Positions 9,201 to 16,492 of a DNA stretch of 64,000 nucleotides are shown here, piece by piece; the first letter of the stretch is position 1; each line of letters starts with the position of its first letter. Origin of the DNA: Gloeomargarita sp. SKYB120 (GTDB lineage Bacteria > Cyanobacteriota > Cyanobacteriia > Gloeomargaritales > Gloeomargaritaceae); NCBI GenBank assembly GCA_025062155.1, contig JANXAM010000002.1, positions 100,185 to 164,184 of the forward strand. Reading direction: 5' to 3'. The translations under genes and the position numbers were made by a program. The notes beneath the pieces are model-generated. The model was not told where the DNA came from. It did not search any database and saw nothing but the letters and a program-made list of their open reading frames with translations.

Positions 9201-9335
9201 GCCATCAGCGCTATTGCCGACGAGTACGCCTGTGTTTTGGTGGTGACCCACATCCCGAGTCTCAAGGAAGCGTTCCCCGCCCGGATTGAGGTGAGCAAAA
9301 CCGAAGCCGGTTCCCAGGCGCAACTGGTGGTGTGA
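6300..9335 (+). CDS. sbcC: DNA repair exonuclease ATPase subunit SbcC (Rad50-like)
   Basis: SbcC pairs with the nuclease SbcD to cut hairpins and process double-strand ends. The 1011-aa protein has the SMC-like layout. Walker A GPNGAGKSS is at about residue 42 and YLRQGRADEF is the Q-loop. Two very Gln-rich coiled-coil arms flank a zinc hook CPLC at residues 508-511. The C-terminal lobe carries the signature YSGGEAFRVN (about 916) and Walker B LIIDEGFGT (about 947). The SbcD gene lies about 38 kb away at 47461, so the usual sbcDC operon is split. The stop codon overlaps the next start (TGATG). Confidence 0.9.
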   Translation: MMASEAPQPLPVIPQQLTLKNFLSYRQATLDFRGLHTACICGPNGAGKSSLLEAITWALWGECRAPSADDVIRSGCTEARVDFSFQSGGQTYRVIRVRRRGYTALEFQIWAEGRWQPLTQRSVRETQDYINRELKLDYHTFIHSAYLRQGRADEFMLKTPAKRKEVLASLLQLEHYDALAEEAKKRASAHELQVQHLRETLRQYAQTLAQEPDIRRQYQQLQQDLQAQQATCERLQQEYQHSQQRQQQRQQWLQQYEWLQQQRAHLLAGQQQLQQRRQQLQQRQQALEHLLHQAEAITAQYHIYCDLQQQEEACTQKAHQHQHLQQELNRLERDYQQALHQLHLQQRQLETEIATLQENCQKQAAICQEKDRLGPALAQLQKARAYLQELDRRAEQYRPLYDHYQHLQRQQLQVRARQEAQRQEYQQQLQRLQHQWQSLAYLDQELAQIQQQLTELDKKEVYLKHVEDKGKERKSFQDQLKARLQSYEAEMAKLQQKMALLQEPEAVCPLCAQPLDPEHWQLVHQKQALERRELEEAIWLTKEQITVTEREIEVLRQEYREVSSQLKARESLHQKQGQLHQQIHHRQQLQEQMAELAAQVQALEQALAQPLTSPEMDQIQAALDVLGYDEKEHACARAEVDKWRWVEIKQAEIQNAENAYADLSRQLTNARQRQQALAQEIEQLAQDSPLRYALDRCRQQLAAVAYDSIAHQALRQRLKQYESAPLQYRELQNAQQEYPRLQAELAELTAQETAQAQQLQHLTLQLEQLEATLADFPDLQDTLQTLETELHRQRQHLQNQYVESGKLQEQLHQLAQLREKYQQAQRDLAQQEHHYQVYQALTQAFGKNGIQALMIEQVLPQLEATANHILGRLTNHQLHVSFVTQKPKKTGNHRDQMIETLDIFIADAQGTRPYETYSGGEAFRVNFAIRLALARLLTQRAGATLQMLIIDEGFGTQDAQGCDRLLAAISAIADEYACVLVVTHIPSLKEAFPARIEVSKTEAGSQAQLVV

Positions 9336-10372
9336 TGCGGATTGCCATTATCGGTGCAGGGGTGGTGGGCGCGGCGATTGCCTGGGAATTGTCCCACATC
9401 TCGGGCTGGGATATCACCGTCTATGAGGCACGGTCAGCGCCAGCCCAGGGAGCAACGGCTGCCGCGTTGGGATTGCTCATGGCCGTGCTCAGCGACCGAG
9501 GAACGGCGAAACGCCTAGCCAGCTTACAACGTTATCACGAAATACTCAAAGACAGTAACTTGCCTAGCAATCGGCGGGGACTCTTGCGCTTGTACGACGA
9601 TGCGCAGACTTGGGCCAAGGTGATGAAAATGGTCGAGCGCCGGCGTGCACAGGGGTGGTCCCTGGAAGTGTTGACGCCGGCGGATTTGCAGGCCCGCTTT
9701 CCGGTGGTACATCCCACCGGTTGGGTAGGCGCCGTTTGGTCTCCCCAGGAGTGGCAGTTTCAACCGGTGCCTCTGACGCAGCATTGGTTACAGACGGCCC
9801 AGGCGCGCGGGGTTCAGGTGTCCTACGATACGCCAGTGGTGCAGGTCATCCCAGAGCGGCCGTGGCGGTTGGTGTTGCCCCAGGCGGAAAGGACCTGTGA
9901 TGTGCTGGTGGTGAGCGCGGGGTTAGGTTCAACGCAAATTCCTGGGTTAACCGCGCCGTTTCGCTTGGAACCGGTGTTGGGCCAGGCGGTGGCGGTGAGC
10001 TGTCCGGAACTGGCGGACTATCCAGTGATTTACGGGCGCGACACGGCGATTGTCCCCCAGGCGGCGGGAGTGGTGTGGGTGGGTGCGACGGTGGAATCGC
10101 GTACAACGCCGGACCCAGCGACCTGGGAACAGCTCTGGCAAACGGCGGTGGCCATATGTCCGGTATTGCAGGGCCAGCCCTGGCAGCAGCAGTGGCACGG
10201 TTTACGTCCTCATCCCGTTGGGCACGCAGCGCCGATTGTGCAAGTTGACCCCCACCATCCCCATCTCATTTGGGCCACCGGCCATTACCGCAACGGGGTA
10301 CTTTTAGCGCCCTGGACAGCGCAACAGGTTCGACGGATAATTACTGGTCTGGTGGGTAGCAATCATGGCTAA
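9335..10372 (+). CDS. thiO: FAD-dependent oxidase, glycine oxidase ThiO-like
   Basis: The N-terminal Rossmann motif GAGVVGAAIAWEL, an acidic residue at the end of the second strand (VYEAR), and the C-terminal WATGHYRNGVLLAPWTA place this 345-aa protein in the D-amino-acid oxidase fold family. The closest relatives I recall are ThiO glycine oxidases, which supply dehydroglycine for the thiazole ring of thiamine. The ATG overlaps the sbcC stop by one base. No thiamine gene is adjacent, so the substrate assignment is moderate; another deaminating oxidase is possible. Downstream lies the mobile-element region. Confidence 0.7.
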   Translation: MRIAIIGAGVVGAAIAWELSHISGWDITVYEARSAPAQGATAAALGLLMAVLSDRGTAKRLASLQRYHEILKDSNLPSNRRGLLRLYDDAQTWAKVMKMVERRRAQGWSLEVLTPADLQARFPVVHPTGWVGAVWSPQEWQFQPVPLTQHWLQTAQARGVQVSYDTPVVQVIPERPWRLVLPQAERTCDVLVVSAGLGSTQIPGLTAPFRLEPVLGQAVAVSCPELADYPVIYGRDTAIVPQAAGVVWVGATVESRTTPDPATWEQLWQTAVAICPVLQGQPWQQQWHGLRPHPVGHAAPIVQVDPHHPHLIWATGHYRNGVLLAPWTAQQVRRIITGLVGSNHG

Positions 10373-10519
10373 GGGAGATAACCATTGGTTCCCCGCTGAG
10401 ACTTGACTATAGGAGAAGCATCAGAGATGAAGAACCAACTATGACCTTACAACGAAGGAGGGCCTTAGGACTGCGCTCCAAGACCTTTGTGATACGTTGG
10501 TGATTTCTCCTTGAATTTC
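10373..10519. other. Non-coding stretch after thiO
   Basis: This stretch contains only very short frames (longest about 20 codons) and ends where the first MITE begins. A purine-rich AGGAGAAG sits in it without a plausible gene following. I see no terminator hairpin. Confidence 0.4.
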
Positions 10520-10521
10520 TA

Positions 10522-10620
10522 TAGCTAAGCACAGAATGTTTGACATGGGTGACGGCTGAAATCCCTGAGCTGCCAGCCCTAATGCCTGTCTTTCTGCAAC
10601 CAACTGACTGTTTTTAGAAA
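10522..10620. mobile_element. 99-bp MITE, copy A
   Basis: The element begins TAGCTAAGCACAG after a TA dinucleotide and is 99 bp by alignment to the other three copies in this window. It is very similar along its length to copy D (17783-17881). The right end reads AGAAA instead of AGCTA, so that terminus has decayed and no flanking TA remains on that side. The left end matches the ends of the IS630 remnants nearby. It has no coding capacity. Confidence 0.75.
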
Positions 10621-10738
10621 GCGGTCGAAAAGTATGAGCAGGCTGGCCTACACTTGATATTCCAATTGAAGGGGTGAAAATCAGCATGGGTGTCAGCACC
10701 AAAGGTAAAGTCAAGATTGATGTTGAATACTCCTAATC
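10621..10738 (+). pseudogene. Unidentified coding remnant between two MITEs
   Basis: The 118 bases between copies A and B end in a frame reading LDIPIEGVKISMG, then VSTKGKVKIDVEYS and a stop. It looks like the C-terminal beta-strands of a real protein rather than random sequence. Upstream of GWPT the frame fails. This suggests an old gene of which only the last 30 or so codons survive after insertions and deletions. I do not recognise the family, and direction plus ending stop are the only clues. Confidence 0.3.
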
Positions 10739-10740
10739 TA

Positions 10741-10839
10741 TAGCTGAGCACAGAATGCTTGACACAGGTAGAAACTGGAACCCTAGATGATCGTGCATTA
10801 GCTGTCTCTCAAAGGCGACAACCTAAATGTTCTTTGTTA
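10741..10839. mobile_element. 99-bp MITE, copy B
   Basis: The element starts TAGCTGAGCACAG, ends TTTGTTA, is flanked by TA on both sides and is exactly 99 bp. Its interior differs from copies A and D but shares a CTTAAATGTT-like right end with copy C, so B and C form a second subfamily. Confidence 0.75.
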
Positions 10840-10863
10840 TATTCGCTGTAGATGCAACAACTA

Positions 10864-11090
10864 TAGCTAAAATTACAAAACTTGACATAAGCTACGGATA
10901 GTTTCATTGACCAAGGATTGCAGATTTTCGATTGGACTCACCTGTAGCTTATGCACCTTTTGCTTAATCCGATACCACACCTGTTCGATTGGATTCAAAT
11001 CGGGTGAATAACTCACACCCAGCCGCTTCCACCGAGATAGTCACCACCCATCATATCCCACCGGCCTTCTTCCCATAATTACATAAACTG
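10864..11090 (-). pseudogene. IS630-family transposase, C-terminal remnant
   Basis: Reading leftwards the frame gives YSPDLNPIEQVWYRIKQKV followed by about 27 residues to a TAA stop at 10875-10873. This is the final DDE-domain block of an IS630/Tc1-type transposase, including the catalytic Glu in NPIE. The element end TAGCTAAAATTACAAAACTTG starts at 10864, after a TA. Everything N-terminal to the last block is missing or unrecognisable, and the other end is not found, so this is a one-ended relic whose left end resembles the MITE termini. Confidence 0.75.
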
Positions 11091-11171
11091 CTCGCTGGTC
11101 AATGCCGGATGGGTCTAGTAGTCCTGTTCTTGTAATGGTTAAAATAGGTGTAGTTGGATTTGAGTGAAACC

Positions 11172-11987
11172 ATGAGTACAGTTACTTGCCCCCGTTGCCA
11201 GTCTCAAAAGATTGTGAAGTACGGTCGTATCCATAATGGAAAACAGCGTTATATCTGCTATAGCTAAGCACACAATGTTTGGCATGAGCTACAACTGGAG
11301 ACCTTGACGCTTCTTCCTTGTCCGCCGTCCAAACACGCCAGCTTAAATGTTTTCTGCTATATGACTGCCATCGGCAATTTACACCTGAAGCTAGGAAGAA
11401 ACATTTCTCAAGCCCAAAGGCAACTGGTCGATAAAATGTTGTTAGAGCGACTCTCAATTGCCGCCATCTCACGGGTGACTGGCATTTCACAATCTTGGCT
11501 GTATAAATATGTAAAGCCAAAGGCAATTTATACGTCAGAAATGATGGATATTCAGCTCGGTGACGATGAAGAGATAGAGCTGGAATGCGACGAGATAGGG
11601 TCGTTTTGCGGCTCAAAAAAGCATCTCCAGTGGCTCTGGGTAGTTCCCGAGAGGAAGACACGTATGATTGTAGCCGCCTGTGTGGGAGACAGAAGCATAG
11701 AGACAGCAAAAAAGTTATGGAAGAGAGTGCCGATTGTTTGGCGAAAACGAGCAAAATTTTATACTGATTCTTGGCCAGTTTATCGGCGGGTGATTCCGAA
11801 ATCTCAACACGAAGTCGGTGTCAAAGGGAGTGGTAAGACGTCCTTGATTGAGCGCTTCAACAACACGCTTCGACAGCGAGTTAGTCGCTTGACGAGGAAA
11901 ACTCTGTTCTTTTCTAAAAACCTAGAAAATCACATCGGCATTATATTCAACTTCATCCACCACTATAATGCATCATTACTTACATAG
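11172..11987 (+). pseudogene. IS1 transposase (InsA/InsB), disrupted
   Basis: The first part, MSTVTCPRCQSQKIVKYGR then GKQRYIC, is the InsA zinc-finger region. It is broken at codon TAT by MITE copy C. After the MITE the zinc finger resumes (DCHRQFTPEARKK), then a two-base loss relative to the second copy shifts the frame. The rest is intact as one frame from 11304: LLERLSIAAISRVTGISQSW, the DDE-type blocks CDEIGSF and YTDSW, and ERFNNTLRQRVSRLTRKTLF. Two independent lesions mean no full-length transposase is made, although the 227-codon catalytic part stays open. Confidence 0.8.
11261..11359. mobile_element. 99-bp MITE, copy C, inside IS1
   Basis: Starts TAGCTAAGCACACAATG and ends TTCTGCTA, with TA on each side. 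Excising the 99 bp and one TA restores the uninterrupted IS1 zinc-finger frame ICYDCHRQF. This fixes both the boundaries and the TA duplication, and shows that the MITE jumped after IS1 had inserted. Confidence 0.9.
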
Positions 11988-12026
11988 CACTACCGATAGC
12001 TGGGAAGTCCCTTAATTTATGGGAAA

Positions 12027-12423
12027 TGGAGCCGAGCGGAATCGAACCGCTGTCCGCATCGGGTAATGACGTCCTACTCCTTCACAGGCTTAGGTATCTT
12101 AACCCAGATACCAGGAGCCGATTTTGTCCCAAACCGGCAAGGGGTTCACGGTTGAGTCTTAGCTAACAGGCAACCGTGCAAATCCTGTTAGGGCAACCGT
12201 TAGGGGGGTACGCTCATGGCTTAACGGTGTCACCATGAACGCCTCGAAGTCGGACTAGTCGCTTGACTAGGGACTCTTAGGCAGCCACAACGGCCGCTTT
12301 ACGAGCAAAAGGAACAATGTTGTTCGCACTTACTGGCTTGAGCCTGGATTTACGAGCGGTGCTCACGCTCGGCCTGCATCATAGGATGCGCCTTCGCCGA
12401 CACGTCGAAGCCATTACGGCCCC
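12027..12423 (-). ncRNA. ssrA: Transfer-messenger RNA (tmRNA)
   Basis: tmRNA rescues stalled ribosomes by adding a degradation tag. The 5' end GGGGCCGTAATGGCTTCGAC and the 3' end GGTTCGATTCCGCTCGGCTCC pair as an alanine-tRNA-like acceptor stem. The tag frame in the middle encodes ANNIVPFARKAAVVAA and a TAA stop, the style expected for cyanobacteria. Both halves are in normal order, so this is the one-piece form, about 397 nt. The CCA tail is not encoded (TTT follows the discriminator A). The IS1 copy ends 32 bases beyond its 3' end. Confidence 0.95.
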
Positions 12424-12529
12424 TTGTTCAGCACTCTCTATTGTAGCTTGTGGGAAAAAGGATTGACAGGTTGGAAGTGGGATAGGGAACGCTCCATAAT
12501 GGAGCAGTAGCAGCTGGTCAGGGTTGCCT

Positions 12530-13783
12530 GTGAGCGTCATTGTCTTGGAGTGGCAAGAGAATGGGCGCACTCATCGCCGCCAGATGAGCCTGTCTACGCC
12601 AACATCCGTCATCCGATTAGGGCGCGACCCGAATGTGTGTGACATTGTGTTTACAGACCCGACGGTTTCGGGATTGCAGGCCGAAATTGCCAGCGATGGT
12701 CAAGGGGTATTCCTGCGGTGCTTGCGCGAGTCCAATCCCCCCTGGGTAGATGGGCAACGGTTGGGCGCGATGCCTGTGCCCCTGCAGACTGGGAGTGTGA
12801 TTCGGTTGGGGCGCACGGTGGTCAAGGTGGTGAGCGTGGGCGCTGAACCGGTTGGGGTGGACACAGATTTGAGTCTGAGTCAGTTGATTCCAGTGGTCGG
12901 CACTGGCCGGGCCTTGACCCGCAAAGCGCATTTGGTGCCGGCAACGGTAGCTGTCATCGGGGTTATCACGCTATTTTCCGCTATCGGCAATCCCCCCCTG
13001 TTCAATGCCTGTCTGGCGTTCTTGCTAGGAGCCGGGGGGTTTTACTTCATTTACCAGCTGTGCGGTAAGGCCAAACCTTGGTGGGCAATGACGTTGGTGG
13101 CCCTACTGACGGTGATTTTGTTGATTAGTCCGGTTTGGTCTATCTTGGCCTTCATCTTTCGCCAAATTCTGCCGGGCGACATTGACCCTAGCAACCCGAA
13201 TTTTGCTGCCCAGTTGATTTCCCATTTCTTTGGCGCTGGATTGCTAGAGGAATTAATCAAGGCATTACCCATTGGATTGTTTTGGTGGATGGGGTCCTGT
13301 CTATCGCCGAGGGCGCGCTCGCGAATTGGGGTCGTGGAACCCTTGGATGGCATCGTCTATGGGGCGGCGTCAGCTCTGGGCTTTACCTGGCTGGAAACGA
13401 TGGGGGAATATGTGCCGGGGATTATTCAGGATGTGGCGCAACAGGCGGGTGAAGCAGCTGGCGAGTTGGTAGGCTTGCAGTTGTTGATTCCCCGTATTCT
13501 GGGGTCGGTGGTAGGTCATATGGCCTACAGCGGCTACATGGGCTATGGCATCGGCTTGGCGGCCCTGAAACCGAAGTACACCTGGATCGTGCTTCCTACT
13601 GCCTATGGGGTCGCCGCCATCATCCACGCCCTGTGGAATGCATCGGGTGCGCTGGGGGTCTGGGCATCAGCCATCGTGGGGATATTGGCCTACATCATGC
13701 TCTCGGCGGCGATTCTAAAGGCGCGGCAGCTTTCTCCCTATCGGGATGAAAATTTTGCAACGACCTTGGCTCGCCGTCCATGA
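12530..13783 (+). CDS. FHA domain fused to a PrsW-family membrane protease
   Basis: Residues about 20-100 form a forkhead-associated domain (VIRLGRDPNVCDIVFTDPTV), which binds phosphothreonine peptides. From about residue 135 the protein is a multi-span membrane region. It has the PrsW-type signature: EELIKALPI at about 240, EPLDGIVYGAASALGF at about 270, and a late histidine-containing helix (AAIIHALWNASG). PrsW proteins are glutamic-type intramembrane proteases related to the CPBP superfamily. I use the GTG at 12530, six bases after TCAGGG; a TTG at 12524 is the alternative. The stop overlaps the trpE ATG by four bases. The fusion suggests proteolysis guided by a phosphorylated partner, which is inference. 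Confidence 0.8.
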   Translation: MSVIVLEWQENGRTHRRQMSLSTPTSVIRLGRDPNVCDIVFTDPTVSGLQAEIASDGQGVFLRCLRESNPPWVDGQRLGAMPVPLQTGSVIRLGRTVVKVVSVGAEPVGVDTDLSLSQLIPVVGTGRALTRKAHLVPATVAVIGVITLFSAIGNPPLFNACLAFLLGAGGFYFIYQLCGKAKPWWAMTLVALLTVILLISPVWSILAFIFRQILPGDIDPSNPNFAAQLISHFFGAGLLEELIKALPIGLFWWMGSCLSPRARSRIGVVEPLDGIVYGAASALGFTWLETMGEYVPGIIQDVAQQAGEAAGELVGLQLLIPRILGSVVGHMAYSGYMGYGIGLAALKPKYTWIVLPTAYGVAAIIHALWNASGALGVWASAIVGILAYIMLSAAILKARQLSPYRDENFATTLARRP

Positions 13784-15270
13784 ACGGGAAAACCGCCGCT
13801 GGCGCCTCATGGGAGACGTTTCAACGCTTGAGTGAACAGGGGAATTTTGTCCCCGTGTATGCGACGTGGCCAGCAGATGTGGATACACCGGTGTCTGCCT
13901 GGTATCGGGTGTGTCGCGGATGGCCCTACAGTTTTTTGCTGGAGTCGGTAGAGGGCGGTGAACGCATCGGACGCTATAGTTTGCTGGGGTGTGACCCGCT
14001 GTGGGTGCTGACGGCCTGGGGCGATCACTGCGAGCAGGTGTTTCGGGACGGGACCAAGCGGGTGTGGTGCGGGTCGCCGTTCGAGGTCATCCCCCAGTGC
14101 CTTGCGCCGTACCAGCCGGTGTCGTTGCCAGAGTTGCCGCCGGGGTTGGGGGGATTGTTTGGGTTTTGGGGTTATGAACTCATCCGCTGGCTAGAACCGA
14201 CGGTGCCGGTGGTGGCGGAAGGTACGTTACCCGATGGTTGCTGGTTGCAGATGGACCACCTGCTGGTGTTTGACCAGGTGCGACGCCAGATTTGGGCGGT
14301 GGCCTATGGGGATACCCGCCACGGCGATATCCGGGCTGCGTATGAACAAGCCCGGGCCAAAGTGCAGGAGTTAATCGCTCGGCTGGAACAACCCCTGACC
14401 TCCGAAGTGACTCGCATGCGTTGGCAACCCAACGTTAGGACGCTCGACCTTAAAAGTGATACGACGGCAGAAATGTTTCAAACGGCGGTGCGCCGGGCCA
14501 AGGACTACATCCACCGGGGGGACATTTTTCAGGTGGTTCTCTCCCAGGAACTCCGCACCCCCTACACGGGCGACCCTTTTTTGCTCTACCGCTCGCTGCG
14601 GCTGGTAAACCCGTCGCCCTACATGGCCTTTTTCCAATTTGGGGACTGGCAGTTGGTCGGTTCTAGCCCAGAAGTGATGGTCAAGACCGAAGGCCGTCTC
14701 GCCACGGTGCGACCGATTGCAGGAACCCGTCCACGGGGGGCCACGCCGGAGGAAGATGCGCGTTTGGCCGAGGAATTGCGCACAGACCCCAAGGAGGTGG
14801 CTGAACACGTGATGCTGGTGGATTTGGCGCGCAATGACCTGGGGCGGGTAGCCGAGCGTGGAACGGTGCGGGTGGACGAAATGATGGTGATTGAGCGCTA
14901 CTCCCACGTGATGCACCTGGTCAGCAATGTGGTGGCCAAACTCGCGCCGGAATTCACCGCCTGGGATGCCCTAAAGGCTTGTTTTCCAGCGGGGACCGTC
15001 AGCGGTGCGCCCAAGATCCGGGCGATGCAGATTATTTATGAACTGGAACACCGGCACCGGGGACCCTACGCGGGCTGCTACGGGTACTACGACTTTGAGG
15101 GGCAATTGAACACGGCCATTACCCTGCGGACCATGGTGGTACATCAAGGTTGGGTGCGGGTGCGGGCAGGCGCTGGTGTGGTTGCCGATTCCGACCCCGA
15201 ACGGGAATACCAGGAAACCTGGAACAAGGCTAAAGGACTGCTGGCAGCCATTGCGGCGCTAGGGGAATGA
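13780..15270 (+). CDS. trpE: Anthranilate synthase component I
   Basis: TrpE uses chorismate and ammonia (from the TrpG glutaminase) for the first step of tryptophan synthesis. The 496-aa protein shows the chorismate-binding enzyme blocks RPIAGTRPRG, DPKEVAEHVMLVDLARNDLG, GTVSGAPKIRAMQII and RVRAGAGVVADSDPE. The N-terminal region keeps LLESVEGGERIGRYSLLG, part of the feedback-binding domain that separates TrpE from simpler family members. No trpG is adjacent. Overlap with the protease gene suggests co-transcription. A para-aminobenzoate synthase identity is possible but the length and N-terminus fit TrpE better. Confidence 0.88.
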   Translation: MNGKTAAGASWETFQRLSEQGNFVPVYATWPADVDTPVSAWYRVCRGWPYSFLLESVEGGERIGRYSLLGCDPLWVLTAWGDHCEQVFRDGTKRVWCGSPFEVIPQCLAPYQPVSLPELPPGLGGLFGFWGYELIRWLEPTVPVVAEGTLPDGCWLQMDHLLVFDQVRRQIWAVAYGDTRHGDIRAAYEQARAKVQELIARLEQPLTSEVTRMRWQPNVRTLDLKSDTTAEMFQTAVRRAKDYIHRGDIFQVVLSQELRTPYTGDPFLLYRSLRLVNPSPYMAFFQFGDWQLVGSSPEVMVKTEGRLATVRPIAGTRPRGATPEEDARLAEELRTDPKEVAEHVMLVDLARNDLGRVAERGTVRVDEMMVIERYSHVMHLVSNVVAKLAPEFTAWDALKACFPAGTVSGAPKIRAMQIIYELEHRHRGPYAGCYGYYDFEGQLNTAITLRTMVVHQGWVRVRAGAGVVADSDPEREYQETWNKAKGLLAAIAALGE

Positions 15271-15432
15271 CTTTCACCAGGTAGGCCGTTGCGATTGCCA
15301 GGCCGCCGATTCCCAGCCACTGGGGTAGCTCAGGAGCAGGCTGGGTGCTCCCCATCAGTACAACACTCGGCAAAAAGCCAATGACGGCGGGATAGGCGTG
15401 CCAAGCGGGTAGGTCAATGCCGACTGAATATG
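15230..15432 (-). pseudogene. Fragment of an unidentified membrane protein
   Basis: On the minus strand a frame reads GIDLPAWHAYPAVIGFLPSV and then WLGIGGLAIATAYLVKVIP to a stop inside the 3' end of trpE. It resembles two membrane helices of a larger protein whose N-terminal part has been lost near the IS630 remnant at 15463. I do not recognise the family. Confidence 0.3.
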
Positions 15433-15462
15433 GCTAAGGTCACTCAACCCCAACGGCAAGTA

Positions 15463-16162
15463 TAGCTAAGCTGACAAAGGTTGACATAGAAGACAGATAG
15501 CTTTATCCACGAGAAAACGTAGGTTCCGTTTGGTTAAACTCCACGCATGGTTGACCCACCGTTTTATCAATCGGATTCAAATCGGGTGAATATCTCGGTA
15601 AATAAACCAAGCGACACCCAGCCGCTTCCACAACCTGTCTCACCGCCTTATCGCTGGTAAAAGTCTCTCACTTAACCATCGGGTAGTGGCCTATCCAAGT
15701 AGTAAATGGTTCCATCACACGCCCTGATTAGTAAGCCACCATAATGCTAATTCGTTTTTCGGCGCTCAACTATATTCATCAATATCCCAGTAATCCACAC
15801 CAGATTGGTTCATATAGACCACCCGCTCTGATGGTATCTGCTGGATTAACCCGCAATAGACCTGTCGCTCTTAGAAATACGTTTTTTTTGTGGGTATAGC
15901 CTATCTTTTGCAGGGCCTTAACTCACACCGAATCAAGCGGCCATCTCCCGTTAATCTACAAACCGCTGAAATGCTTATGACGATGGCCCTTCTGATAGCC
16001 TTCCTTCAGCGTTGTACCGTTCGACAGCTGACGTTTAGGAACTGACTGACTTCCATGATGGTTTCTACCGCCTTATTGCGCAAATCATAGTTATATAGTC
16101 TGGGCACTTTCTCACTCCCTAGCAACGCGTTCATTATATGACAATCTTAAAAAGCTTGGCTA
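15463..16162 (-). mobile_element. IS630-family insertion sequence, decayed
   Basis: Ends TAGCTAAGCTGACAAAGGTTG and (complement) TAGCCAAGCTTTTTAAGATTG are imperfect inverted repeats, each flanked by TA, which is the IS630 target signature. On the minus strand the transposase is recognisable in pieces: PRLYNYDLRNKAVETI with an N-terminal helix-turn-helix, then after several stops and shifts CRLVYLPRYSPDLNPID. At 700 bp it is shorter than a complete element and cannot make a transposase. It split a cyclic-nucleotide-binding-like gene, part of which lies to its right. Confidence 0.85.
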
Positions 16163-16163
16163 T

Positions 16164-16380
16164 AACTTGCCCGCTCGTAGGATGACCAAGCGGGTGACGG
16201 GCTAGCCCTCCGGGACAAGGCATTGATGCGCCGCTACGGTATCCGGTTGCAAAGCCCTAGCCATTGCCTCCAGGGCTGCGAAAGGAAGACCCGCCAGCGC
16301 TGTCGAAGTCTGAAGCCATACCAGGCGCTCGTCAACTGATTCCCAAGATAGACGTACTACCGGCGGTATGATAGGCTGGG
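16164..16380 (-). pseudogene. Broken cyclic-nucleotide-binding-domain gene
   Basis: The minus strand reads LAGLPFAALEAMARALQPDT, then CLVPEG, an in-frame TAG, and PVTRLVILRAGKL, at which point the IS630 remnant begins. The pattern (two helices, then the EG and L.I...G spacing) matches the start of a cAMP/cGMP-binding fold found in CRP-type regulators and ion channels. The TAG replaces a residue normally present after EG. The rest of the gene is missing, so this is a relic. Family assignment is from pattern recognition. Confidence 0.45.
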
Positions 16381-16393
16381 GGCGGAGTGATCC

Positions 16394-16492
16394 ATGCTCG
16401 TTTTTCAAGTGGATAAGATTGTTGAAACCCTGGCGGCGCTGGGAGTACCAGGTTTGGTGCTGTTGGTAGCTAGGCAGGTGCGGCGGCCATGA
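16394..16492 (+). CDS. Short hydrophobic frame, probably the 5' part of a split gene
   Basis: This 32-codon frame (MLVFQVDKIVETLAALGVPG, then LVLLVAR) ends in an ATGA overlap with the next frame. Cyanobacterial small membrane proteins that I recall run from a similar start straight into a Gly/Ala-rich segment and then the sequence of the next gene. In the downstream frame the codons just before its ATG read AGAAA, which fits that segment. I therefore think the two frames were one gene of about 115 codons and have been separated by a small indel near 16465-16475. A genuine two-gene pair cannot be ruled out. Confidence 0.4.
   Translation: MLVFQVDKIVETLAALGVPGLVLLVARQVRRP

Larger units (their letters stand above)
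11116..11994 (+). mobile_element. IS1-family insertion sequence carrying a nested MITE
   Basis: The left end AGTAGTCCTGTTCTTGTAAT and the right end (complement GGTAGTGCTATGTAAGTAAT) are imperfect inverted repeats. Removing the 99-bp MITE and its duplicated TA leaves about 778 bp, the size of a classical IS1. It encodes the two-part IS1 transposase on the plus strand. No clear 8-9 bp target duplication is visible, so the insertion is old or its flanks have changed. A second, truncated copy lies at 17423-17780. Confidence 0.85.

Noticed and set aside
6816..9397. Long open frames on the minus strand inside sbcC and the start of thiO
   Set aside because: They mirror the Gln/Leu-rich coiled-coil codons of sbcC in antisense, have no family motifs and no ribosome sites.
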